36,631 nucleotides of DNA from Oscillospiraceae bacterium (GTDB taxonomy: Bacteria > Bacillota > Clostridia > Oscillospirales > CAG-382), in NCBI GenBank assembly GCA_015065165.1, contig SVQU01000001.1, forward strand, positions 1 through 36,631. The letters are read 5' to 3'. The notes under the pieces are model-generated. The model had not been told where the DNA came from. It saw only the letters and a program-made list of their open reading frames with translations, and did no database searches. Positions within the stretch are counted from its first letter, which is position 1. The number at the start of each line of letters is the position of its first letter. Below are positions 8,674-15,906 of this stretch, piece after piece. Both the position numbers and the translations under genes were made by a program.

Positions 8674-8697
8674 AGAGAATCGGCGAACCGATTCTCT
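8674..8697 (-). terminator. Rho-independent terminator of rpsB-tsf
   Basis: AGAGAATCGG and CCGATTCTCT form a perfect 10-bp stem with the loop CGAA. On the - strand it is followed by a long T-rich tract (TTTTTTGTTGATTTTTTATT). It lies 15 bases after the tsf stop codon. Confidence 0.9.
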
Positions 8698-8712
8698 GAT
8701 TTTGTTAAGATA

Positions 8713-9636
8713 TTAGCCGTTAACGAGCTTGTTGATTTCTTCAGCGAAGTTGTCTTCTTTCTTTTCGATACCTTCGCCTCTTTCATACTTGATGAAAGAT
8801 ACAATCTTGATGTTGCCGCCAAGTTCTTTAGCAACGTTTGCGGTGTACTGACCAACAGTCATATCTTCATCCTTAACGTAAGCCTGGTCAACAAGGCAGT
8901 TGTTATCGTAGAACTTGCTGATTCTACCGATAACCATCTTTTCCTTAACTGCATCGGGCTTGCTCTTGAGCTTTTCATCGTTTTCAATCTGGTTCATAAG
9001 AACAGATTTTTCTTCTTCGATAACAGAAGCGGGAACTGCATCTCTGTCAACGTAGCTGGGGTTCATAGCAGCGATCTGCATACATACGTTCTTTGCGTAT
9101 GCAACGAAAGCTTCACCGTTGATATCGCAATCGGTATCAAACTTGGTAACAACGCCTGCGCTGCCGCCACCGTGGATGTAGCAACCGGTAGAACCTTCGA
9201 TGATATCGAAACGACGGATGCTCATATTTTCGCCGATGGTGAAGATCATGTTTTTGAGTTCAGCTTCAACAGTAACGTCGGTTCCGTTGTAGTTAAGACC
9301 GTTAAGAGCAGTAAGATCAGCGGGTTTGTTAGTAACGATGGTCTTAAGAATGCCCTTTACAAATTCCTGGAAGGAAGCGTTCTTAGCAACAAAGTCGGTT
9401 TCGGCATTAACTTCGATAATAGCGGTAACACCGTTTTCGGAAAGAATGTCTACAACGCCTTCAGCAGCAACTCTGTCTGCCTTTTTAGCGGCAACTGCAA
9501 GACCCTTTTCGCGGAGGTATTTGATAGCTTCGTCAAAGTTACCGTCGGTTTCTACGAGTGCTTTTTTGCATTCCATCATGCCGCAACCGGTTTTTTTACG
9601 GAGCTCCATTACGTCTTTTGCAGAAATATTAGCCAT
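8713..9636 (-). CDS. tsf: Translation elongation factor Ts
   Basis: EF-Ts is the guanine nucleotide exchange factor that regenerates EF-Tu-GTP in the cytoplasm. The 307-residue protein begins with the UBA-like domain (ISAKDVMELRKKTGCGMMEC), then has the family signature around VNAETDFVAKN (T80-D81-F82-V83), which contacts EF-Tu. The rest forms the two core subdomains. The start ATG follows AGGAG by 8 bases. It lies 24 bases after rpsB, the usual order. In many bacteria pyrH and frr follow, but here a terminator comes directly after tsf and those genes are absent from the window. Confidence 0.98.
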   Translation of the reverse strand: MANISAKDVMELRKKTGCGMMECKKALVETDGNFDEAIKYLREKGLAVAAKKADRVAAEGVVDILSENGVTAIIEVNAETDFVAKNASFQEFVKGILKTIVTNKPADLTALNGLNYNGTDVTVEAELKNMIFTIGENMSIRRFDIIEGSTGCYIHGGGSAGVVTKFDTDCDINGEAFVAYAKNVCMQIAAMNPSYVDRDAVPASVIEEEKSVLMNQIENDEKLKSKPDAVKEKMVIGRISKFYDNNCLVDQAYVKDEDMTVGQYTANVAKELGGNIKIVSFIKYERGEGIEKKEDNFAEEINKLVNG

Positions 9637-9660
9637 TGTTATTTCTCCTAATAATTTAAA

Positions 9661-10392
9661 TTATTCAGCGTCAGCTTCAGCAGTAGATTCGGAAGAATCG
9701 GTGAGCTGTTCGCCCTGCTTGCCTTCGATGATAGCATCTGCAAGGGTAGCGGCGATAAGCTTAATAGCGCGGATAGCATCGTCGTTGCCGGGGATTACGT
9801 AATCAACTTCATCAGGGTCGCAGTTGGTATCAACGATAGCAACTATCGGAATACCGAGCTTCTTAGCTTCGTCAACAGCGTTCTTTTCCTTCTTGGGGTC
9901 AACAACAAAGATAGCAGAGGGGATACCCTTCATATCTTTGATACCGCCAAGGTTCTTTTCGAGGTCAGCCATTTCCTTCTGGAGAGCTGCAACTTCTTTC
10001 TTGGGAAGAAGGTCAAAAGTGCCGTCTTCAGCCATTTTGTTGAGGTTGTGAAGCTTCTGGATGGACTTCTTGATGGTCTTAAAGTTGGTGAGCATACCGC
10101 CGAGCCAACGTACGTTTACATAGTACATTTCGCTACGGAGAGCTTCTTCTTTAATTGCATCCTGAGCCTGTTTCTTTGTACCAACAAAGAGGATATTGCC
10201 GCCTTCAGCAGCGATATCACGAATGAAGAGATAAGCTTCTTCGATCTTCTTAACAGTTTTCTGAAGGTCGATAATGTAGATGCCGTTTCTCTCGGTGAAG
10301 ATGTATTCAGCCATCTTCGGGTTCCATCTTCTTGTCTGGTGACCGAAATGTACACCAGCTTCAAGAAGCTGTTTCATGGATACTACTCCCAT
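9661..10392 (-). CDS. rpsB: Small-subunit ribosomal protein S2
   Basis: S2 binds late to the 30S subunit near S1 and is needed for translation initiation. The sequence [25 protein letters not shown] at the N-terminus, then [18 protein letters not shown] and VDTNCDPD, is diagnostic. The protein ends with an acidic Ser/Glu-rich tail. The frame is open 10 codons further upstream, but AAGGAG at 10404-10399 positions the ATG at 10392, giving 243 residues, normal for the family. It is the first gene of the rpsB-tsf operon, with its own promoter and a leader of about 120 bases holding dyad symmetry next to the ribosome binding site. Confidence 0.97.
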   Translation of the reverse strand: MGVVSMKQLLEAGVHFGHQTRRWNPKMAEYIFTERNGIYIIDLQKTVKKIEEAYLFIRDIAAEGGNILFVGTKKQAQDAIKEEALRSEMYYVNVRWLGGMLTNFKTIKKSIQKLHNLNKMAEDGTFDLLPKKEVAALQKEMADLEKNLGGIKDMKGIPSAIFVVDPKKEKNAVDEAKKLGIPIVAIVDTNCDPDEVDYVIPGNDDAIRAIKLIAATLADAIIEGKQGEQLTDSSESTAEADAE

Positions 10393-10404
10393 GTTTAACT
10401 CCTT

Positions 10405-10418
10405 CGGGTTATAACCCG
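10405..10418 (-). promoter_or_regulatory. 14-base palindrome abutting the rpsB ribosome binding site
   Basis: CGGGTTATAACCCG is a perfect palindrome that ends at the base next to the AAGGAG of rpsB. In the transcript it could fold only by bending over the central bases, or it could pair with other leader parts. The rest of the leader (about 10419-10511) has further short complementary stretches, for example TTTTGC-gttag-GCAAAA near its 5' end. A role in autogenous control by S2 is an inference. Confidence 0.4.
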
Positions 10419-10517
10419 CCACCGCATTGTGAATTTACCTTGCCATAATAACGCCAAAGCGCACCCGAGCAGGGCATATACGGTGTGTGTATTTTTGCCT
10501 AACGCAAAAGCCTTATA

Positions 10518-10546
10518 AGTATAACACGATTATTAACAAAATGCAA
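10518..10546 (-). promoter_or_regulatory. Promoter of rpsB-tsf
   Basis: On the - strand TTGCAT (10546-10541) and TATACT (10523-10518) have a 17-base spacer. Transcription would begin near 10511 and give a leader of about 120 bases. The -35 box is only a partial match, the -10 box is good. Confidence 0.65.
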
Positions 10547-10638
10547 TAGATTTTAATCAAAAAAATTCACAAATACAAGCTTTTTTTGCTTTATTTTCGG
10601 TTATTTCACACAAAATATAAAAAGACGGCGCGTTCTGA

Positions 10639-10740
10639 TGTATTGCCCCTAATTGTACGGACAACGCAAAAGCCCCCCTATGGTATAATTAAGAAAAACC
10701 ATAGGGGGGTTCTTATTTCATTGTCTGTTTTTAACCGTTC
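10639..10740. repeat. Possible decayed insertion-sequence end or small non-coding element with large hairpin
   Basis: The stretch 10423-10753 holds no gene. Its first part is the rpsB leader and promoter. The second holds an element: CCCCCCTATGGT (10673-10684) and ACCATAGGGGGG (10698-10709) form a perfect 12-bp stem with a 13-base loop. The loop side carries TGGTATAAT, a perfect extended -10 box reading +. Just left of it, TGTATTGCCCCTAATTGT followed by ACGGACAAC resembles, from memory, left ends of IS3-family (IS150-type) elements. TTGTCTGT at about 10721 partly mirrors the TTGTCCGT found on the - strand at the left end. No transposase frame is present. The hairpin could also serve as terminator of the beta-propeller gene on the - strand, followed by only four Ts. 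AACGCAAAAGCC occurs twice, at 10501-10512 and 10663-10674. Confidence 0.4.
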
Positions 10741-10753
10741 GGTAATTTAACTA

Positions 10754-12808
10754 TTAATATTTTAATCTGTCGGTATATCTTATCTGGTTGGTTACAGTAT
10801 GGTCAATAAGAGATACCGATTGAATGGCAGCATCTGCAACAATATACAGATATTCTCCAATATAAAGAGCTCTCGTTTTGTCAGTAAAAGCATTGACGTT
10901 TGTTTCATATAGCGGACAACTGAAGCTTCCTGCTTCTGTGATATTTTCCCCGTTAAAGCTAAATAATTCATACTCAATTGTCCAGTATGCGTATTCCCAA
11001 TTCATCTTTCCGATATGTCGCTTCATAATGGGCAAACCAATTAAGCCTTTTTCCGCATCAATCAGAAGGGCTTTGTGGTTATAGATGGAGTTAGAGTCAA
11101 CATATTCATCTTTTTCCCACATATAGCTTAATGTGTCTACGTCGAAAACATCCTTTGGATCCGTGATATCAAACATTGTTAATTTTAAACCGTTTGTTAT
11201 ACCTGTTTCGGGGTCAGCTTCGTAACCTATACCAAGCATATAGTCGTTACCGTAGTTTTGCATATATTCCGAAAAACCGTCTATTTTAAGCTCGGAAAGT
11301 GTTTTGGGGCTTTTTGGATCGGATAAATCAATTGCATACAATGGGTCGGTTTGTCTAAAGGTTACAACGTAAACAATATCACCCATAAATCTAACAGATT
11401 TTATTTCTTCAGAAATTCCTAAATCTTCGCTTTTTCCGATTATTTCTAATTCATTGTTTAAGCAGTATACATTATTAACTTTTTTTGATTTTACTTTTGG
11501 GATACCGTTTTTGTTTTTTCCTCTGTACCAATATAGCGAAGTGGTTGCAATTCGGAAAATTCCATCTTTTTCATCCATGGAAAATTGGTTCTTTTCGCTT
11601 CCATCAACGCATCCGGCGGCTGTTGCTCGTATTTCGCCGTCATTAAGGGCGATTTTGATAATTTTAGTATTGTTGGAGGGTATTGCGTTGTCAAGAGATT
11701 CTTCGGATTCCTCTGCTAAAATTCCGTTGCGTACGTTGCTTGTGATATAGATGTTTTTATTGCTACAATAGATATTTTTAACATTGCCCAAGATGGCCAA
11801 ATCGGACGAAAGGGTTTTGCGTTGGACGTCATAAGCGCTTAGGATAGTATAAGAATCCGTAAAACTTGTGTAAGAATTGGTATAACAATCGGAAATAATT
11901 ACGTCGGTAGGCTTGATGGGTATGCAGTTGATCGACGGAACAAATTCGTTTACTTTATTTTCCGTAAATGAAGATTCCTTGATATTGTCAACTTCATAGA
12001 TGTACATTCCTGTAATTATATAAACTATACCGTCAACTACTCGACAGTTATTGAAATGTCCGCTTTGCGTGATTTCATCAACTTTCTTCGGATTGTTTCT
12101 GTCGGATATATCATAATAAATACAAGTAGTGTTGCGTGTTGTTTTTTCTATTGATGTGCATATAACGGCAAGTTGGTCTTCTATTAAAAGTATTTCCTGG
12201 GGCGAAAACTTGTTATCGACGTTGATTTCGTAAATAGTTTCCATTTTACCGTCTTTCGCGGAGATAATACTGATTTTGTAATCCTTTATGCGCAAATGGT
12301 AAATATATTTGCCGTCTGTTTTAACAACGTCGCCCTCTTGAACACCTAATACCTGATTGTTGGTGTTGGAATATTCGGGGGTAGAAGGAGTTTCGTTGGG
12401 AAGGAAGGGACGGACTGTATATTCGGGTACCAATGTTTCCATGCCGTCCACAGCTTCTTCTTCTGAAACGGCGTATTTCTGAGCATCTTTTACCGCTTTG
12501 TAAACTTCTTCGTAACTTTCGGCATATTTGAAGCCTTGTTGTAAAAGAGAAGACGTGATATCAACATCCGTGATACTTGAATCGCCGTCTTGGATATTAG
12601 GAACAGTAGGGTGATTTTCACTTTCGCTTAGTTTAAATGCAGCAAATACCGAAGTGCAAATAAGTGCAACAGACAGACAGGCAATTAAAGCAATTTTTAA
12701 TGGATTCATTGATTTTGGTTTTGCGATGGCATTGTTTATAGCAGTGTTTAAGGCTTCTTCATTTACAGAAACCTTATCCATTGCGTTTTTATACTTTTTA
12801 TCGAACAT
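10754..12808 (-). CDS. Membrane-anchored beta-propeller protein, probable anti-sigma/sensor partner
   Basis: This 684-residue protein has a short charged cytoplasmic N-terminus (residues 1-37), one membrane span at about 38-59 (IALIACLSVALICTSVFAAF), and a large outside domain. The outside part matches the clostridial secreted C-terminal beta-propeller family: it has VLGVQEGDVVKTDGKYIYHL, repeated strand blocks with aromatic-Gly pairs, and RFMGDIVYVVTFRQTDPLYAIDLSDP. It directly follows an ECF sigma factor gene (15 bases between them, same strand). Small cytoplasmic N-termini before one span are typical of clostridial anti-sigma factors, so I infer that residues 1-37 bind the sigma factor and the propeller senses something outside. 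AGGAAG precedes the ATG at 12808. The ligand is unknown. Confidence 0.75.
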   Translation of the reverse strand: MFDKKYKNAMDKVSVNEEALNTAINNAIAKPKSMNPLKIALIACLSVALICTSVFAAFKLSESENHPTVPNIQDGDSSITDVDITSSLLQQGFKYAESYEEVYKAVKDAQKYAVSEEEAVDGMETLVPEYTVRPFLPNETPSTPEYSNTNNQVLGVQEGDVVKTDGKYIYHLRIKDYKISIISAKDGKMETIYEINVDNKFSPQEILLIEDQLAVICTSIEKTTRNTTCIYYDISDRNNPKKVDEITQSGHFNNCRVVDGIVYIITGMYIYEVDNIKESSFTENKVNEFVPSINCIPIKPTDVIISDCYTNSYTSFTDSYTILSAYDVQRKTLSSDLAILGNVKNIYCSNKNIYITSNVRNGILAEESEESLDNAIPSNNTKIIKIALNDGEIRATAAGCVDGSEKNQFSMDEKDGIFRIATTSLYWYRGKNKNGIPKVKSKKVNNVYCLNNELEIIGKSEDLGISEEIKSVRFMGDIVYVVTFRQTDPLYAIDLSDPKSPKTLSELKIDGFSEYMQNYGNDYMLGIGYEADPETGITNGLKLTMFDITDPKDVFDVDTLSYMWEKDEYVDSNSIYNHKALLIDAEKGLIGLPIMKRHIGKMNWEYAYWTIEYELFSFNGENITEAGSFSCPLYETNVNAFTDKTRALYIGEYLYIVADAAIQSVSLIDHTVTNQIRYTDRLKY

Positions 12809-12823
12809 AAATTTCTTCCTTTC

Positions 12824-13312
12824 TTAACGGTATGTATCCTCTAACGAGAGCTTTAACAGCTTCCTGCCTCTGAATAAAAGTGATTTTACGGCAGATTCGC
12901 TCTTGTTCATTGTTTCGGAAATTTCTTTTACAGTCATATCCTCGTAGTAATAAAGGTGAATGGCTGTGGAAATGTCCTTTGGTAACTGCATAACTGCATC
13001 TAAAACCTCGCTGTCGCTCATTTCGTCGTAGGATTTTATGGTCTCATCAAGTGGCACAACCCTGCGTTTCCAAGCAGAGGTGAAAAAACTGTTGGTTCGG
13101 TTTATAGTTGTACGAATAAACCAAGCCTTTTCGTGCTCCGGAGTTTCGAAAACAGGGGAATACTTTACAAACCTTAGGAACACTTCTTGCATAATATCCT
13201 CGGCGTCGTGCACATTACCTGCACGCAGATATGCGATTTTATAAACGGTATCTGAATGTCTTAATAAAATTTCTTCGATTTCATTTCTATTGCGCAATAG
13301 ACGTTTCGCCAT
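12824..13312 (-). CDS. ECF-type RNA polymerase sigma factor
   Basis: This 162-residue protein is a two-domain sigma-70 family factor of the extracytoplasmic-function type, which directs RNA polymerase to a small set of promoters. Region 2 is seen in TVYKIAYLRAGNVHDAEDIMQEVFLRF (residues about 22-48, shown here only as boundaries T22 and F48, core DAEDIMQEVF). Region 4 is seen in LPKDISTAIHLYYYEDMTVKEI followed by the helix-turn-helix NKSESAVKSLLFRGRKLL. There is no region 1 or 3. GGCGGTG lies shortly before the ATG. The next gene encodes the likely membrane anti-sigma partner. A candidate autoregulated promoter with an ECF-like AACC -35 motif lies 40-50 bases upstream. Confidence 0.93.
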   Translation of the reverse strand: MAKRLLRNRNEIEEILLRHSDTVYKIAYLRAGNVHDAEDIMQEVFLRFVKYSPVFETPEHEKAWFIRTTINRTNSFFTSAWKRRVVPLDETIKSYDEMSDSEVLDAVMQLPKDISTAIHLYYYEDMTVKEISETMNKSESAVKSLLFRGRKLLKLSLEDTYR

Positions 13313-13330
13313 TTTATCACCGCCTTCATA

Positions 13331-13363
13331 CTATAAAACCTCATAACTATGGAAAAGGTTGCA
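13331..13363 (-). promoter_or_regulatory. Candidate ECF-type autoregulated promoter of the sigma operon
   Basis: The - strand reads TGCAACCTTTTCC (13362-13350). A GCAACC/AACTTTT-like -35 element is typical of ECF promoters. About 16 bases on comes GGTTTTATAG (13340-13331) as a possible -10 region, which leaves about 20 bases to the sigma start codon. There is no TTGACA/TATAAT pair here. The assignment is inference from the AACC motif. Confidence 0.4.
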
Positions 13364-13390
13364 TAAAAAAGGAAAAAGTTTTAAAAATTC

Positions 13391-13420
13391 AAATCGGAGC
13401 CGAAAAATCGACTCCGATTT
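13391..13420 (-). terminator. Rho-independent terminator after the epimerase/small protein pair
   Basis: AAATCGGAG and CTCCGATTT form a 9-bp stem, continued by CGA/TCG after one mismatch, with an AAAA loop. On the - strand it is followed by a T-rich run (GAATTTTTAAAACTTTTT). It lies 6 bases after the stop of the 78-residue protein and separates it from the sigma operon. Confidence 0.8.
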
Positions 13421-13426
13421 AAAAAA

Positions 13427-13663
13427 CTATTTAAGTTTGTTATTGTTGTTTTTCATAACCGTTTTAATAAACATTACGCCGATTATCGAAATAACCGCAA
13501 ACATAAGACAAATCGCTATTGCAAGCTCAACAGGGGAATAACCTGTGTTTGAAGATGCAACGGAAACGGCTTGGGAAATTTCAGAACCGTCGGCAAAGAC
13601 AGTAACTGAAAATGAGGAAAGCGTAATTATTACCGCAACGGTAATTAAAAAGATTTTTTTCAT
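13427..13663 (-). CDS. Small secreted-then-anchored membrane protein, function unknown
   Basis: This 78-residue protein begins with a signal peptide (MKKIFLITVAVIITLSSF, probable cleavage after VFA at about residue 24), then has about 18 Ser-rich residues and a second hydrophobic span (AIAICLMFAVISIIGVMFI, about 48-66), ending in a basic tail KNNNNKLK. If the signal is cleaved, about 20 residues lie outside and the tail inside. No known domain is recognised. It starts 3 bases after the stop of the epimerase-family gene with no clear ribosome binding site, so translation is probably coupled. The pairing with a sugar epimerase gives no clear clue to its job. Confidence 0.65.
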   Translation of the reverse strand: MKKIFLITVAVIITLSSFSVTVFADGSEISQAVSVASSNTGYSPVELAIAICLMFAVISIIGVMFIKTVMKNNNNKLK

Positions 13664-13666
13664 AAA

Positions 13667-14887
13667 TTAGAGCAAGGTAACTACGTCTTTGCCTTCTTCA
13701 AGACAAGCGAAGATATATTCACAGCACATAAGGAATCTGGGGTGATGGAAAGGACCTTTCCACATAGAACCCTTTTGTGTATGAGATACGGTGCCGTCTC
13801 TGTGGAGATAGCCGTACCATTCGCCGTATTCTTTATCTGCGAAATGACCGAAAGCATAGAAATGAGCTTTTTCAAACCATTTCCAATACTTTTCATCTTT
13901 GGTGATGCTGTATGCCAAAAGGGTAGCGATACAAGCTTCGTTATGAACCCACCAAAGCTTCATATCATGCTCGAGCTGTTCGCAAGGACGGCCCTTAACG
14001 TCGGCGAAGTAAATAAATCCGCCGAATTCCTTATCCCAGCCCCATTCAAGAGAACAATCAAGAATCTTCAACGCATTTTCAAGTAATTTCTTGTCGCCTG
14101 TGTAAATAGCTTGGTTCATAAGGAACCAGCTGTTTTCCATAGAGTGGCCGGGGTTGATGGTTCTTCCTGCGGGATTGTCGATAAATTCACCGTTAGGACC
14201 AACGGTTTCAAGAACGCAGTTCATTTCGGGCTTGTAGTGGATGTTAATGATAATATCAGCCATTTCCTGAGCAACAGCAGTATAATATTCTGCCTTTTCA
14301 GGGGCTGCGCGGCGAAGTGTCTGAGCACTGCTTATAAGCACCATGGGGTAGGAAACAGCTCTTTCCTGTCTGGTGGAAGCATAGCTTTTAGGTGTGATTT
14401 TAAAGGGGTCGGTGCTTCCGTCTCTGAAGATAGAAAGCATCATTTCAAAGCAGTCTTCAGCCTTTTTCAAAGCGTCCTTATCGCCGGTCATAATAGAATA
14501 TTCCGCCATAGAAAGAACGTAGAAGCTTTCGGTGAAGAAGTAACGGCGCTTTCTCAAAGGCAAGCCTTCTTTGGTGAGAGTGAAATACATTCTGCCGTCG
14601 GTGTCTGCGATGTGTTTTTCAATAAAATCCTTGCCGAGCTTTGCAGCTTCTTCCCATTCGGGACGTACGCCGTAAAGATTGCAAAGATGAGAGAATGTCC
14701 AAAGGCATCTGCCCTGGAACCAACCGGATTTATCCGAGTTGTAGGATTTACCTTCTCTGTCAACGCTGGTGATATAGCCGCCGTTTTCCTTGTCAAGAAG
14801 GTCGCTGTTCATCCAAAACGGGATACAGTCTTTTAAAAGCTGGTCATTATAAAATTTGCGGTAGGATGCGAAAGTTGCCTTATCCAT
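13667..14887 (-). CDS. AGE-family sugar epimerase (N-acylglucosamine 2-epimerase type)
   Basis: This 406-residue enzyme belongs to the (alpha/alpha)6-barrel family that includes N-acylglucosamine 2-epimerase (renin-binding protein) and cellobiose 2-epimerase. Visible family parts are SGWFQGRCLWTFSHL near residue 50, RKRRYFFTESF, the His in NPGHSMENSW, HDMKLWWVHNEA, and GPFHHPRFLM at the C-terminus. These His and Arg residues line the active site of the family. The GPFHHPR end is closer to the N-acylglucosamine type than to cellobiose epimerase, but the substrate is not certain. The ATG at 14887, 9 bases after GAAAGG, was chosen over an upstream start at 14920. A - strand promoter lies about 40 bases upstream. 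It is co-transcribed with the 78-residue membrane protein. Confidence 0.85.
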   Translation of the reverse strand: MDKATFASYRKFYNDQLLKDCIPFWMNSDLLDKENGGYITSVDREGKSYNSDKSGWFQGRCLWTFSHLCNLYGVRPEWEEAAKLGKDFIEKHIADTDGRMYFTLTKEGLPLRKRRYFFTESFYVLSMAEYSIMTGDKDALKKAEDCFEMMLSIFRDGSTDPFKITPKSYASTRQERAVSYPMVLISSAQTLRRAAPEKAEYYTAVAQEMADIIINIHYKPEMNCVLETVGPNGEFIDNPAGRTINPGHSMENSWFLMNQAIYTGDKKLLENALKILDCSLEWGWDKEFGGFIYFADVKGRPCEQLEHDMKLWWVHNEACIATLLAYSITKDEKYWKWFEKAHFYAFGHFADKEYGEWYGYLHRDGTVSHTQKGSMWKGPFHHPRFLMCCEYIFACLEEGKDVVTLL

Positions 14888-14926
14888 AATTTTTAACCTT
14901 TCTTTTGGAATAATTTGCACATTTTT

Positions 14927-14954
14927 ATTCTAACACAAAATATATTCTTGTCAA
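14927..14954 (-). promoter_or_regulatory. Promoter of the epimerase-family gene
   Basis: On the - strand a perfect TTGACA (14954-14949) and TAGAAT (14932-14927) are separated by 16 bases. Transcription would begin near 14920, about 33 bases before the start codon. It is divergent from the promoter at 14986. Confidence 0.7.
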
Positions 14955-14985
14955 TAATTTTAACACAATATTTTCTTATATAAAA

Positions 14986-15014
14986 TTGACAAAGTTGTTT
15001 TGTAGTGGTATAAT
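14986..15014 (+). promoter_or_regulatory. Consensus housekeeping promoter
   Basis: TTGACA (14986-14991) and TATAAT (15009-15014) with exactly 17 bases between are a perfect match to the main sigma factor consensus. Transcription should begin near 15021 and reads into the LRR lipoprotein, and perhaps on into alaS, as no terminator is seen between them. Confidence 0.88.
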
Positions 15015-15046
15015 ATCTTGGATTTTAATGAAAAGGATATGTTTTG

Positions 15047-15859
15047 ATGAAAAAAACAGTACTTATACTTTTGACGTTGGTATTGTGTTTGAGTTTGTCA
15101 TCCTGCGATAAAATTCTTAATATGGCAAAATCTGCCGTTACAGGAGAAGAAGCATCGCGCCCTCCCGAGGACTTTATTGCAACCATAGAAGGCGAAGAAT
15201 ACACCTACGAACTGTATGACGAATACGTTAAGGTTATTGAATACGTTGGCGAAGGCGTAGACGTTACCATCCCTTCTGAAATCGATGGCAAGCCTGTTAC
15301 GACTATCGGTACATTGTGCTTTTTTGAAAAGCCGATCGTGTCTGTAACAATTCCTGATTCCGTTAGAGTTATTGAAAACAGCGCGTTTTATTATGCGGAT
15401 GTATTAAAAACCGTAACGATTCCCGACACAGTAGAAAAGTTGGAAAGCCGTGTTTTCGGTTGGTGCAACTCTCTTGAAAGTGTTGTGATAGGTAGGGGCG
15501 TTACGGAAATACCGGATTTTTGCTTTAACCACTGCATATCACTGACAGATGTTGAGATCCCCGAAAACATTACAAAAATCGGCGTGCGTGCTTTTTCATA
15601 TTGCGATAAGCTGGAAAAGGTAGTTATTCCGAAAACCGTTAGTTCCGTTGGAGATCTTGCTTTTGTTTTTTCGCCGGCGCTTAAGTTTGTTGTAATTGAA
15701 AATGATGATATTGAGTTAGGAAAAAACATTTTGTCGGATTCTCCCGAAGCGGCGATTGTTTCTAAAGTTGATTCCAAATCTTACTATTACTGCGTTGAAC
15801 AGAAATTACTTTGGACCGAAAGTATTGAAGCCACTCCCACTCGATTGGGTAATGAATAA
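15047..15859 (+). CDS. Leucine-rich repeat (BspA-type) lipoprotein
   Basis: This 270-residue protein has a lipoprotein signal, MKKTVLILLTLVLCLSLSSC, with the lipidated cysteine at residue 20. After a short acidic linker come about six BspA-type leucine-rich repeats of about 23 residues. Each has a TIP or VIP strand followed by an 'I..NSAF' or 'I.VRAF' turn, e.g. VSVTIPDSVRVIENSAF and VEIPENITKIGVRAF. Such proteins sit on the outer face of the membrane and often bind proteins or glycans; the ligand here is unknown. The ATG at 15047 was chosen over a TTG one codon earlier. AAGGA lies about 10 bases upstream. It is 47 bases before alaS with no terminator seen. Confidence 0.88.
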   Translation: MKKTVLILLTLVLCLSLSSCDKILNMAKSAVTGEEASRPPEDFIATIEGEEYTYELYDEYVKVIEYVGEGVDVTIPSEIDGKPVTTIGTLCFFEKPIVSVTIPDSVRVIENSAFYYADVLKTVTIPDTVEKLESRVFGWCNSLESVVIGRGVTEIPDFCFNHCISLTDVEIPENITKIGVRAFSYCDKLEKVVIPKTVSSVGDLAFVFSPALKFVVIENDDIELGKNILSDSPEAAIVSKVDSKSYYYCVEQKLLWTESIEATPTRLGNE

Positions 15860-15906
15860 AAAATATTTATCAAAGTTGTAAATTATACCCGAAAGGATTT
15901 TATAAA

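Noticed and set aside
14111..14836. A 241-codon + strand frame opposite the epimerase-family gene.
   Set aside because: It is antisense to a gene with strong family motifs and has no own start signal; the same holds for the 201-codon frame at 7108-7713 opposite glf.
15860..15906. A T-box riboswitch before alaS.
   Set aside because: The gap to the preceding gene is 47 bases, too short for a T-box, and no specifier stem or terminator hairpin is visible.
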